Source: Streptomyces sp. TP-A0874
Lineage (GTDB): Bacteria > Actinomycetota > Actinomycetes > Streptomycetales > Streptomycetaceae
Length of the DNA stretch: 64,000 nt
NCBI RefSeq assembly: GCF_001748085.1
Contig: NZ_BBZK01000010.1
Span: 186,001 to 250,000 of the forward strand
Direction of reading: 5' to 3'
The notes under the pieces were generated by a model. That model saw only the letters and a program-made list of their open reading frames with translations, did no database searches and had not been told where the DNA came from. Each line of letters starts with the position of its first letter. Positions within the stretch are counted from its first letter, which is position 1. This document shows, one piece after another, positions 52,520-60,793 of this stretch. A program made the translations under genes and the position numbers.

Positions 52520-53035
52520 TCAGCGCTCGTACGGGGCCTCGACCGGCGCCGTGCCGTTCGCCGTCAGCGAACTCTCCACGTCCGGGGCCGTCTCCGGGAG
52601 GGGCAGCGCCTGGAAGACCCAGGTCCGGTAGGACCAGAAGCGGAAGACGGTGGCGGTGCCGAGGCCGATGACGTTCTTGGCGACGTTGTCGGCCAGCGCC
52701 GAGGTGTAGCCGAGACCGTAGTGGGAGAAAGCCAGCGCGCCGTTCTCGATGATCAGACCCACCCCGCTGAAGAGCAGGAAGAGGGTGAGCTCCCGGCTGC
52801 GCCGGTTCTTGTCGCAGTGGCGGTAGGTCCAGTGGCGGTTGCCGAGGTAGTTGGTGCCGATGGCGATCGCCGTGGCGATCACCCCGGAGCGGACCACGGC
52901 CAGGCCCAGCAGGTGCACACAGAGGTTGAAGACGACCGCGTTGACCAGGAAGCCGATCGCACCGACCGCGGAGAACTTGGCCAACTCGCGGAGCAGCCGC
53001 TCCAGCCGTGAGCGCAGTGTGCGCTCTTCGCCCAT
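52520..53035 (-). CDS. GtrA-family membrane protein, 171 aa
   Basis: Four-helix membrane protein of the GtrA family, thought to flip or assist transfer of lipid-linked sugars. KFSAVGAIGFLVNAVVFNLC opens helix 1; the loop motif NYLGNRHWTYRH is the family hallmark; the last helices are NVAKNVIGLGTATVFRFWSY. ATG 53035 follows GGAG by eight bases; a longer frame is unlikely. It diverges from purK. The C-terminal tail (DVESSLTANGTAPVEA) is soluble. Confidence 0.9.
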   Translation of the reverse strand: MGEERTLRSRLERLLRELAKFSAVGAIGFLVNAVVFNLCVHLLGLAVVRSGVIATAIAIGTNYLGNRHWTYRHCDKNRRSRELTLFLLFSGVGLIIENGALAFSHYGLGYTSALADNVAKNVIGLGTATVFRFWSYRTWVFQALPLPETAPDVESSLTANGTAPVEAPYER

Positions 53036-53330
53036 AGTGCTGGCTCCGTTGCTCGGCGGTGCTGGGTCGTTCGGTGACGCCGTACGCCGACCCTCTGCTC
53101 CGCGCTCCTCCCCGGAGGAGCGCTCCGCTGATCGGCCGGGCCGCATCATGCTAACCACTGCGCGGCCCCGGGGTGTGCCGCTCTTCGCGATCAAGGACGC
53201 GATGTGCGGGGCCCGATGGGCCGTCCGGCCGCAGCTGCCGTCCGGGGGGAGGCGGATCCGCCGACCGGGGCTGGAGGAACCTCCAAGGCGGGCGACGGGG
53301 AGCCGGGCGGAGGCGGATACGCTGGGGCGT

Positions 53331-54470
53331 GTGACATTCCCGGTAGTCGGTATGGTCGGCGGCGGCCAGCTCGCCCGTATGACCCACGAGGCGGCCATCC
53401 CCCTCGGCATCAGGTTCAAGCTGCTCAGCAACTCTCCGCAGGAGTCCGCCGCGCAGGTGGTCAACGACGTCGTCGTCGGTGACCACCGAGATCTGCCGAC
53501 ACTTCGTGCTTTCGCACGTGAGTGTGATGTGATCACCTTCGATCACGAGCATGTTCCCACCGAGCACCTCCGGGCGCTCGAAGCCGACGGCGTCCTCGTC
53601 CGACCGGGCCCCGACGCCCTGGTCCACGCCCAGGACAAGGGCCTGATGCGCGCCCGGCTGGACGAGATCGGGGTGCCAGCCCCGCGCCACCGGATCCTCA
53701 CCGACCCGGCGGACGCCGCGGCCTTCGCCGAGGAGGGGGAGGGCTTCCCCGTCGTCCTCAAGACCGTCCGCGGCGGCTACGACGGCAAGGGGGTCTGGGT
53801 CGTCCGGTCCGTCGAGGAGGCCGCCGAGCCGTTCAAGGCCGGGGTCCCGGTGCTGGCCGAGGAGAAGGTGGACTTCGCCCGGGAACTCGCCGCCAACGTC
53901 GTCCGATCCCCGCACGGGCAGGCCGTCGCCTACCCCGTCGTGGAGTCGATCCAGGTCGACGGCGTCTGCGACACCGTGATCGCACCGGCGCCCGGCCTGC
54001 CGGAGGAACTCTCCCTCCAGGCCCAGCGGACGGCGCTCACCATCGCCCGCGAGCTCGGTGTGGTCGGGCACCTCGCAGTCGAGCTGTTCGAGACCCGGGA
54101 CGGCCGGCTGCTCGTCAACGAGCTCGCCATGCGCCCGCACAACTCCGGGCACTGGACCCAGGACGGCGCGGTCACCTCGCAGTTCGCCAACCACCTGCGG
54201 GCCGTGCTCGACCTGCCGCTCGGCGACCCGCGGCCGCGCTCCCCCTGGACGGTGATGGCCAATGTGCTCGGTGGCGACTACCCGGACATGTACCCGGCGT
54301 ATCTGCACTGCATGGCCCGCGACCCGGGGCTGAAGATCCACATGTACGGCAAGGACGTCAAGCCCGGCCGCAAGGTCGGCCACGTCAACACCTACGGCGA
54401 GGACCTCGCCGAGGTCCGGGAGCGGGCCCGGCACGCCGCCGGCTATCTGCGCGGCACCATCACCGAGTAG
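53331..54470 (+). CDS. purK: N5-carboxyaminoimidazole ribonucleotide synthase, 379 aa
   Basis: ATP-grasp enzyme carboxylating AIR to N5-CAIR in purine synthesis. Motifs: VGMVGGGQLARMTHEAAIPL (N-terminal fold), FDHEHVPTEHLRALEADG, VVLKTVRGGYDGKGVWVV (ATP loop), VLAEEKVDFARELAANVVRS, and LLVNELAMRPHNSGHWTQDG (Mg/ATP site). GTG 53331 is chosen: TACGCT (53318-53323) lies seven bases upstream and there is no ribosome site. purE follows 31 bases on, so both enzymes of this two-step conversion are made together. Confidence 0.96.
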   Translation: MTFPVVGMVGGGQLARMTHEAAIPLGIRFKLLSNSPQESAAQVVNDVVVGDHRDLPTLRAFARECDVITFDHEHVPTEHLRALEADGVLVRPGPDALVHAQDKGLMRARLDEIGVPAPRHRILTDPADAAAFAEEGEGFPVVLKTVRGGYDGKGVWVVRSVEEAAEPFKAGVPVLAEEKVDFARELAANVVRSPHGQAVAYPVVESIQVDGVCDTVIAPAPGLPEELSLQAQRTALTIARELGVVGHLAVELFETRDGRLLVNELAMRPHNSGHWTQDGAVTSQFANHLRAVLDLPLGDPRPRSPWTVMANVLGGDYPDMYPAYLHCMARDPGLKIHMYGKDVKPGRKVGHVNTYGEDLAEVRERARHAAGYLRGTITE

Positions 54471-54501
54471 CGGTACCACCACCCACGAGGAGCTCCCAGC
54501 C

Positions 54502-55029
54502 ATGACAACCGCTCCCGCCGTCGGCATCGTGATGGGTTCCGACTCCGACTGGCCGGTGATGGAGGCCGCCGCCGAGGCGCTCGGCGAGTTCGACGTCCGC
54601 TACGAGGTCGACGTCGTCTCCGCCCACCGGATGCCCCGGGAGATGCTCGAATACGGTGAGGCGGCGGCCGGACGCGGCCTCAGAGCGATCATCGCGGGCG
54701 CCGGAGGGGCGGCGCACCTGCCCGGGATGCTCGCCTCCGTCACCACCCTCCCGGTCATCGGGGTGCCGGTCCCGCTGAAGTACCTCGACGGCATGGACAG
54801 CCTGCTCTCCATCGTCCAGATGCCGGCCGGTGTGCCCGTGGCCACCGTCTCGGTGGGCGGCGCGCGGAACGCCGGACTGCTCGCGGTCCGGATGCTGGCG
54901 GCGCACGACCCGGAGCTGAGCGGCCGGATGCGGGAGTTCCAGGAGAACCTCGGCGAGCAGGCGGCCGAGAAGGGCAAGCGGCTGCGGGCCAGGGTCGAGC
55001 ACGCCACGGGCTTCGGCTTCGGGGGCTGA
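54502..55029 (+). CDS. purE: N5-CAIR mutase (class I PurE), 175 aa
   Basis: Rearranges N5-CAIR to CAIR. The family box VGIVMGSDSDWPVMEAAAE starts the chain, VVSAHRMPREMLEYGEAA contains the catalytic His, AGAGGAAHLPGMLASVTTLP binds the substrate, and GVPVPLKYLDGMDSLLSIVQ follows. Length is the usual bacterial size. It sits 31 bases after purK. A dipeptidase gene follows after about 70 bases, possibly read through. Confidence 0.97.
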   Translation: MTTAPAVGIVMGSDSDWPVMEAAAEALGEFDVRYEVDVVSAHRMPREMLEYGEAAAGRGLRAIIAGAGGAAHLPGMLASVTTLPVIGVPVPLKYLDGMDSLLSIVQMPAGVPVATVSVGGARNAGLLAVRMLAAHDPELSGRMREFQENLGEQAAEKGKRLRARVEHATGFGFGG

Positions 55030-55101
55030 CGGGACGCCGTCGGACGGTCCCTGACGCCGATCCCGAAACCGCCGCGGAGTTCGACGCCGCCGGAGGGGAT
55101 G

Positions 55102-56298
55102 ATGGGCGGCATGACCGATCACCTCGCACAGGCACGCGAACTGTTGGCCTCCCACCCCGTCGTCGACGGGCACAACGACCTCCCCTGGGCGCTGCGCGAA
55201 CAGGTCCGCTACGACATCGACCGGCGGGACATCGCCACCGACCAGAGCGCGCACCTCCACACCGACCTGCCCAGGTTGCGCGCCGGCGGGGTCGGCGCGC
55301 AGTTCTGGTCGGTCTACGTACGATCCGACTTCGACGGGGACCAGGCGGTCAGCGCCACCCTCGAACAGATCGACGTGGTGCAGCAGCTCATCGAGCGCTA
55401 CCCGGCCGACCTGCGCCGCGCCCTGACGGCGGACGACATGGAGGCGGCCCGCGCCGAAGGGCGGATCGCCTCGCTGATGGGCGCCGAGGGCGGTCACAGC
55501 ATCAACTGCTCGCTCGCGACCCTCCGGGCCTTCCACCGCTTGGGCGTCCGCTACATGACGCTCACCCACAACGACAACATCGCCTGGGCCGACTCGGCCA
55601 CCGACGAACCGCGCGCCGGCGGCCTCACCCGCTTCGGGGAGGAGGTCGTCCGGGAGATGAACCGGATCGGCATGCTCGTCGACCTCTCGCACGTCTCCGC
55701 GGACACCATGCGGGACGCGCTCCGCGTCACCGAGGCGCCGGTGGTCTTCTCGCACTCCTCCTCCCGCGCGGTCTGCGACCACCCGCGCAACGTCCCGGAC
55801 GACGTCCTGGCGCAGCTGCCGGCCAACGGCGGCATCGCGATGGCCACCTTCGTGCCGAAGTTCGTGCTGCCCGCCGCCATCGCCTGGACGAAGGCGGCCG
55901 ACGAGAACATGCGCGCGCACGGATTTCACCCGCTCGACACCACGGAGCCGGCGATGAAGGTGCAGCGCGCCTTCGAGGAGGCCAACCCCCGGCCGGAGGC
56001 GACCGTCGAAACCGTGGCCGACCACCTCGACCACATGCGGGAGGTGGCCGGGATCGACCACGTCGGCATCGGCGGGGACTACGACGGGGTGGCGTTCACC
56101 CCCACCGGGCTGGACGACGTGGCCAGTTACCCGAACCTGATCGCGGAGCTGTCGCGGCGCGGCTGGTCCACGGCCGACCTTTCCAAGCTGACCTGGGAGA
56201 ACGCGGTCCGCACGCTGCGGGCGGCGGAGGACGTCGCCCGCGCGGTCCAGAGCACGCGCGGACCCTCGAACGCCACGATCGAGGAACTGGACGGCTGA
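55102..56298 (+). CDS. Membrane-dipeptidase-like (M19) metallopeptidase, 398 aa
   Basis: Zinc dipeptidase of the renal-dipeptidase family. Metal ligands are seen in VVDGHNDLPWALREQ (His-x-Asp), MGAEGGHSINCSLATLRAF (Glu), SHVSADTM and FSHSSSRAVCDHPRNVPDD (two His), and GGDYDGVAFTPTGLDDVASY (Asp). No signal peptide is present, so it is probably cytoplasmic. Several ATGs lie close together; 55102 has the best GGAGG spacing (five bases). It is likely to degrade peptides or D-amino-acid-containing dipeptides. Confidence 0.9.
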   Translation: MGGMTDHLAQARELLASHPVVDGHNDLPWALREQVRYDIDRRDIATDQSAHLHTDLPRLRAGGVGAQFWSVYVRSDFDGDQAVSATLEQIDVVQQLIERYPADLRRALTADDMEAARAEGRIASLMGAEGGHSINCSLATLRAFHRLGVRYMTLTHNDNIAWADSATDEPRAGGLTRFGEEVVREMNRIGMLVDLSHVSADTMRDALRVTEAPVVFSHSSSRAVCDHPRNVPDDVLAQLPANGGIAMATFVPKFVLPAAIAWTKAADENMRAHGFHPLDTTEPAMKVQRAFEEANPRPEATVETVADHLDHMREVAGIDHVGIGGDYDGVAFTPTGLDDVASYPNLIAELSRRGWSTADLSKLTWENAVRTLRAAEDVARAVQSTRGPSNATIEELDG

Positions 56299-56321
56299 CG
56301 GCCGTCCGGTCGTCCCCGGGA

Positions 56322-56351
56322 TCCGTCCGGCCTCGCTGGAGGCCGGGCGGA
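56322..56351. terminator. Bidirectional terminator between dipeptidase and UDP-sugar dehydrogenase genes
   Basis: TCCGTCCGGCCTC pairs with GAGGCCGGGCGGA around GCTG, with one G-U pair. Genes converge here. Confidence 0.75.
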
Positions 56352-56402
56352 CAGCCCCCAGCGGCTGGCGTCATGTCAGCTGCCGCGGCCGGGGGCGACG
56401 GG

Positions 56403-57743
56403 TCAGGCCCGCGGCCGTCCCAGGGCGCGGTACGTCCAGCCGGCCTTGCGCCAGAGGTCCTTGTCGAGCGCGTTCCGCCCGTCCAGCACCCGCCGCTCGG
56501 CGACGACCTCGCCCAGCACCGCGGGGTCGAGCTCCCGGAACTCCCGCCACTCCGTCAGGTGCAGCACCACATGTGCCCCACGCGCCGCCTCCAGCGCGGT
56601 GGGGGCGTACTGCAGGGTCGGGAACACCCGGCGGGCGTTCTCCATGCCCTTGGGGTCGTAGACGGTCACCTGGCCGCCCTGGAGGTGGATCTGGCCGGCG
56701 ACGTTGAGCGCGGGGGAGTCACGTACGTCGTCGGAGTCCGGCTTGAAGGTGGCCCCCAGGACCGCCACCCGGGTGCCGAGGAAACGCCCGCCGAGCGCCT
56801 CCCGGGTCAGCTCGACCATGTGGGCCCGGCGGCGCATGTTGAGGGAGTCGATCTCGCGGAGGAAGGTGAGCGCCTGGTCGGCACCGAGCTCGCCGGCGCG
56901 GGCCATGAAGGCCCGCAGGTCCTTCGGCAGGCAGCCGCCGCCGAAGCCGATGCCCGCGCGCAGGAACTTCTTGCCGATCCGCTCGTCGTGGCCGATGGCC
57001 TCGGCGAGCTTGACCACGTCACCGTCGGCCGCCTCGCAGATCTCGGCCATCGCGTTGATGAAGGAGATCTTCGTGGCGAGGAAGGAGTTGGCCGCCGTCT
57101 TGACCAGCTCGGCGGTGGGGTAGTCGGTGACGATGAAGGGCGAGCCGTCCGCCAGCGGCGCCGCGTAGACCTCGCGCAGCAGCTTCTCCGCCCGGTCGCT
57201 GGCGACCCCGACGACGATCCGGTCCGGCCGCAGGGTGTCCTGCACGGCGAAGCCCTCCCGCAGGAACTCCGGGTTCCAGGCGAGCTCGGCGGCCTCCCCC
57301 GCCGGAGCGGTCTGAGCGAGCCGGGCCGCGAGCCGGGCCGCGCTGCCGACCGGCACCGTCGACTTGCCGACCACCAGGGTGGGGCGGTCCAGGTGCGGGG
57401 CGAGCAGTTCGAAGGCGCTGTCGACGTAGCTCATGTCGCAGCCGTACTCGCCCTGCTTCTGCGGGGTGTTCACACAGACGAAGTGGACGTCGCCGAACTC
57501 GCCGACCTCCGCGAACGAGGTGGTGAACCGGAGCCGTCCGGTGGAGCCCTCCAACCCGGCGACGTGCTTGCGGAGCATCTCCTCCAGCCCCGGCTCGTAC
57601 ATCGGCACCTTGCCGGCCGAGAGAAGTTCGATCTTCTCCGCGGAGATGTCCAGCCCGAGCACCTCGAAGCCGAGTTCGGCCATGGAGGCGGCGTGAGTGG
57701 CTCCGAGGTAGCCGGTGCCGATCACGGTGATCCTGGGTGCCAT
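56403..57743 (-). CDS. ugd: UDP-glucose/GDP-mannose dehydrogenase, 446 aa
   Basis: NAD-dependent enzyme oxidising a nucleotide sugar to its uronic acid for surface polysaccharides. The Rossmann start is ITVIGTGYLGATHAASMAEL; FVCVNTPQKQG is the family motif; the catalytic Cys region reads GIGFGGGCLPKDLRAFMARA, and LGATFKPDSDDVRDSPALNV and VVLHLTEWREFRELDP are typical of the C-terminal domain. ATG 57743 is preceded by GGAG. The nearby GtrA and LCP genes also point to polysaccharide work, but no cluster is formed. UDP-glucose is the likeliest substrate. Confidence 0.92.
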   Translation of the reverse strand: MAPRITVIGTGYLGATHAASMAELGFEVLGLDISAEKIELLSAGKVPMYEPGLEEMLRKHVAGLEGSTGRLRFTTSFAEVGEFGDVHFVCVNTPQKQGEYGCDMSYVDSAFELLAPHLDRPTLVVGKSTVPVGSAARLAARLAQTAPAGEAAELAWNPEFLREGFAVQDTLRPDRIVVGVASDRAEKLLREVYAAPLADGSPFIVTDYPTAELVKTAANSFLATKISFINAMAEICEAADGDVVKLAEAIGHDERIGKKFLRAGIGFGGGCLPKDLRAFMARAGELGADQALTFLREIDSLNMRRRAHMVELTREALGGRFLGTRVAVLGATFKPDSDDVRDSPALNVAGQIHLQGGQVTVYDPKGMENARRVFPTLQYAPTALEAARGAHVVLHLTEWREFRELDPAVLGEVVAERRVLDGRNALDKDLWRKAGWTYRALGRPRA

Positions 57744-57857
57744 GGGTGCTCCACGATTGCGTTGGGGCCGGACTGCCGACCGAGCATATCCGGGAGCCGG
57801 CCGGGGCATTCTCCCCGCTGTCGCCAAGCTCACCTATGCCGCTCGGCCGGCGCCCAC

Positions 57858-57884
57858 TAGAATTGGGTTACTTAACGGTAGTTA
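57858..57884 (+). promoter_or_regulatory. Candidate promoter and operator of the acyl-CoA dehydrogenase gene
   Basis: TAGAAT at 57858-57863 resembles a -10. The short palindrome TAAC-GGTA-GTTA (57873-57884) lies at the expected transcription start, where a repressor would block. The words are AT-rich in a GC-rich setting, but the site is short and unproven. Confidence 0.35.
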
Positions 57885-57908
57885 GCAGTTCTGGGGAGTG
57901 AGGGCACC

Positions 57909-59078
57909 TTGTCGTCCAGCGATTTCGACCTCTACCGGCTGTCCGAGGAGCATGATCTGCTCCGCGAATCGGTGCGCTCACTCGCCGAGACGAAGATCGC
58001 CCCGCATGCCGCGGAGGTGGACGAGGAGAGCAGGTTCCCGCAGGAGGCGCGGGACGCGCTGACCGCGAACGACCTGCACGCCGTCCATGTGCCGGAGGCC
58101 TACGGGGGCGCCGGGGCGGACGCGATCTCCACGGTGATCGTCATCGAGGAGATCGCCCGGGTCTGCGCCTCCTCCTCGCTGATCCCGGCGGTCAACAAGC
58201 TCGGCTCGCTCCCGGTCGAGCTGTCCGGCTCCGAGGAGCTGAAGCGGAAGTACCTCGGCCCGCTCGCCAAGGGCGACGCCATGTTCTCCTACTGCCTCTC
58301 CGAGCCCGACGCGGGTTCGGACGCCGCGGGCATGAAGACCCGGGCGGTGCGCGACGGGGACTCCTGGGTGCTCAACGGGGTCAAGCGCTGGATCACCAAC
58401 GCGGGCATCAGCGAGTTCTACACCGTCATGGCGGTGACCGACCCGGAGAAGCGGAGCAAGGGCATCTCCGCCTTCGTCGTCGAGAAGGACGATCCCGGCC
58501 TCTCCTTCGGGGCGCCCGAGAAGAAGCTGGGTATCAAGGGCTCGCCGACCCGCGAGGTCTACTTCGACAACGTGCGTATCCCCGCCGACCGCATGATCGG
58601 GGAGGAGGGCACCGGGTTCGCCACGGCGATGCGGACCCTGGACCACACCAGGGTCACCATCGCGGCGCAGGCGCTCGGCATCGCCCAGGGCGCGCTCGAC
58701 TACGCCCGCGGATACGTCCAGGAGCGCAAGCAGTTCGGCAAGCCCATCGGGGACTTCCAGGGCGTGCAGTTCATGCTCGCCGACATGGCGATGAAACTGG
58801 AGGCCGCCCGCCAGCTGACGTACGCCGCCGCCGCCCGGTCCGAGCGGGTCTCCGGCGGCGCCACCAAGGAGGACCTCACCTTCTTCGGCGCCGCGGCCAA
58901 GTGCTACGCCTCGGACGTCGCCATGGAGATCACCACGGACGCGGTCCAGCTCCTCGGCGGCTACGGCTACACCCGGGACTACCCGGTGGAGCGGATGATG
59001 CGGGACGCCAAGATCACCCAGATCTACGAAGGCACGAACCAGGTGCAGCGGATCGTCATGGCGAGGAACCTGCCGTAG
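57909..59078 (+). CDS. Acyl-CoA dehydrogenase, 389 aa
   Basis: FAD enzyme introducing a 2,3 double bond into acyl-CoA. The family signature is YCLSEPDAGSDAAGMKTRAV; the FAD contact is WITNAGISEFYTVMAVTD; SPTREVYFDNVRIPADRMIG and RKQFGKPIGDFQGVQFMLAD follow. The catalytic Glu is in RDAKITQIYEGTNQVQRIVM near the C-terminus. It starts at TTG 57909, with GAGGG four bases upstream; the leading SSSDFDLYRLSEEHDLLRES is a typical N-terminus. A TAAC-N4-GTTA palindrome in the promoter suggests local repression. Chain-length preference is unknown. Confidence 0.93.
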   Translation: MSSSDFDLYRLSEEHDLLRESVRSLAETKIAPHAAEVDEESRFPQEARDALTANDLHAVHVPEAYGGAGADAISTVIVIEEIARVCASSSLIPAVNKLGSLPVELSGSEELKRKYLGPLAKGDAMFSYCLSEPDAGSDAAGMKTRAVRDGDSWVLNGVKRWITNAGISEFYTVMAVTDPEKRSKGISAFVVEKDDPGLSFGAPEKKLGIKGSPTREVYFDNVRIPADRMIGEEGTGFATAMRTLDHTRVTIAAQALGIAQGALDYARGYVQERKQFGKPIGDFQGVQFMLADMAMKLEAARQLTYAAAARSERVSGGATKEDLTFFGAAAKCYASDVAMEITTDAVQLLGGYGYTRDYPVERMMRDAKITQIYEGTNQVQRIVMARNLP

Positions 59079-59098
59079 CCGGGTGGTCAGTCCTTACA

Positions 59099-59162
59099 CC
59101 TCGCCGATGATCACCGCTGACCGCACGTTTCCGCGCCGGCCCCCACCAGCAAGATCGTGATC
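59099..59162. repeat. Inverted repeat, left arm, flanking a membrane gene
   Basis: This about 64-base arm is the approximate reverse complement of 59841-59907. The inner 30 bases (GCGCCGGCCCCCACCAGCAA then GATCGTGATC) match the other arm at all but a few positions. The outer part (CCTCGCCGATG, TGACCGCAC) matches more loosely. Confidence 0.8.
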
Positions 59163-59309
59163 AACAGGCGGAGGGCTGACCAACCGGGCGATGCCCCGGC
59201 CCGTTCAGGCGGATTCCACGGGCCGGGGTATCGCATTTCGGAACCGGGTACGGGGTGGTTGGTGTCTGCGCCGGGGCGAGGGCGCTGACCGTGGTGAGCG
59301 CTGCCTCGC

Positions 59310-59798
59310 TCAACTGCGTACGTGGGCCAGGACCAGGCCGACGGGGATTGTCACCGCCAGGACCAGGAGCAGTGCGCTGTAGGCCCACAGCCGCGGCCGT
59401 GCCCTTCCGCCGCGTAGCGTCGACGCTGCCAAGACGACCACGCCGAAGAGCAGTAGGCCTCCGACATCGACGACGAAGGGGAGCTGTCGAAGTGTCCCGA
59501 CGACCACGAGCGCGTTGCCGACGTTCCAGGCCACAAACTGCGTCGCCCACAGTCGAGTCGAGACCGGTCGCGGCGACAGCGATTCCTGCCATCTCCCCAG
59601 AGCCGCCTGAGCCACCCCGCACACCAGGACGAGATAGGCCGCAAGCCAGCTCCCTTTCTCAAGCTGCAGGGGGCTGGCGACCGCGGCGATCAGGCCTCCG
59701 GTAACGACGAAGGCAACACCCACGGCATAGAAGATCTTGCAGGGCTGAATCCGTGCCGAGGTGTCGATCCGCAACGACGCCGATCTTGCATCGACCAT
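59310..59798 (-). CDS. Integral membrane protein of unknown function, 162 aa
   Basis: About five hydrophobic helices (AVGVAFVVTGGLIAAVA, AAYLVLVCGVAQAALG, VGNALVVVGTLRQLPF, GGLLLFGVVVLAAST, YSALLLVLAVTIPVGLVLA). No recognised family motif. Codon use is less GC-biased than in neighbouring genes. The gene is enclosed by long inverted repeats at 59099-59162 and 59841-59907, so it may ride on a mobile cassette without its own transposase. GGAAGGA lies eight bases before ATG 59798. Confidence 0.7.
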   Translation of the reverse strand: MVDARSASLRIDTSARIQPCKIFYAVGVAFVVTGGLIAAVASPLQLEKGSWLAAYLVLVCGVAQAALGRWQESLSPRPVSTRLWATQFVAWNVGNALVVVGTLRQLPFVVDVGGLLLFGVVVLAASTLRGGRARPRLWAYSALLLVLAVTIPVGLVLAHVRS

Positions 59799-59840
59799 GA
59801 GGCGCGTCCTTCCGTGACGCCTCAGACTACTCCGGCCCTA

Positions 59841-59907
59841 GATCGTGATCTTGCTGGCGGGGGCCGGTGCGCAGACGGGTGCGGTCACCGCCCACCATCG
59901 TGAGGTG
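59841..59907. repeat. Inverted repeat, right arm, flanking a membrane gene
   Basis: Reverse-complement counterpart of 59099-59162. It opens with GATCGTGATCTTGCTGG, then GGGGGCCGG, and fades through GGTGCGGTCACCG and ATCGTGAGG. The arms enclose about 680 bases. Confidence 0.8.
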
Positions 59908-59946
59908 CGAGGCCTGACGGCGCCCTTGCCGACCCGGCGTCGGGCG

Positions 59947-60441
59947 TCAGGGTCCGGAGCCGCGGTCCTGGGTCAGCAGGCGCTCCATGCGGTCGAAGCG
60001 GGCGTGCAGGGCCCGCACCTCCTCGCTGACGTCCGCCTTCCCGTCCTGCCCCGCGTGTTCGAGGGCCTGTGCCACCTGGCGGGCGCGGTGCCCGGCGCTG
60101 CCCACGAACCAGGTGGCGAGGGAGGCGGTGACGACGCTGAACACCGAGATCCCGACGAGCATCACGACGCCCGCGATGACGCGTCCGGGCGCGGTGACCG
60201 GATAGAGGTCCCCGTATCCGACGGTGGTGGCGGTCTCCAGGGACCACCAGAGCGCCAGGGGGAACGAGGTGATGCTGGCCCGGGGCGCCGAATGCTCGTA
60301 GGGGACGATGATCCAGGAGCCGAGCAGCAACACCAGCACGAGCCCCAGCACCGCCCATACGGACGCCTTCACGTGCAGCCGCTGCCAACGCTCGCCGCCC
60401 AGCAGCTTGCGCAGGAGGAAGAGCGGCGAAAGCGGAGGCAT
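59947..60441 (-). CDS. Two-helix potassium channel, 164 aa
   Basis: KcsA/Kch-like K+ channel subunit. Two membrane helices (about residues 27-45 and 87-111) flank the pore loop, and the selectivity filter TTVGYGD is intact in ALWWSLETATTVGYGDLYP. The cytoplasmic C-terminal tail is a likely coiled coil (HRARQVAQALEHAGQ, EEVRALHARFDRMERLL), as in tetrameric channels. ATG 60441 is chosen; an upstream in-frame GTG at 60486 lies inside a hairpin and looks non-coding. It is monocistronic. Confidence 0.88.
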   Translation of the reverse strand: MPPLSPLFLLRKLLGGERWQRLHVKASVWAVLGLVLVLLLGSWIIVPYEHSAPRASITSFPLALWWSLETATTVGYGDLYPVTAPGRVIAGVVMLVGISVFSVVTASLATWFVGSAGHRARQVAQALEHAGQDGKADVSEEVRALHARFDRMERLLTQDRGSGP

Positions 60442-60793
60442 GGTCCTGAAAGTAGCGGTGGACGTATCCACGGCACGGTAGGACACTCCGCTGGTGGCAG
60501 CGCCCCGGCGGAGTGTCCTACCGGCAGCCTCACGCCGTCAGCGGCCGGTGCCCTGACCCTTCTCCGTCCTGCCCGAGCACCGCGCTGCTTCGGGGGTCCG
60601 GTATCAGCGATTTTGCTGCCTTCGCCCCTTCTTGCATGTGATGGAAGGGTGAAGGTTCAGGGGTCGTACTGGGGTGGACGTGGATTTTGAGGTGAGCATG
60701 ATGATTGTCGCCGCGCGTAGGAACGTCGCCGGCGGCTCGGCCGAATTCCTCCCACATGCGTCGGCCGATATCCCCCACTCGAAGGACCGCACC
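60442..60793. other. Divergent spacer with a perfect hairpin
   Basis: 352 bases between the K+ channel and a secreted hydrolase gene. Besides the 15-bp hairpin at 60477-60522 no gene is supported. A possible upstream start at 60674 for the next gene lacks a signal-peptide-like beginning. Confidence 0.5.
60477..60522. repeat. Perfect 15-bp hairpin
   Basis: GGTAGGACACTCCGC (60477-60491) and its exact complement (60508-60522) are separated by 16 bases. It lies just upstream of the K+ channel gene, in a place where no gene needs terminating. Confidence 0.8.

Noticed and set aside
60674..60793. Longer start for the peptidoglycan-binding protein
   Set aside because: The extra 40 residues lack signal-peptide character, and the good ribosome site and signal peptide begin at 60794.
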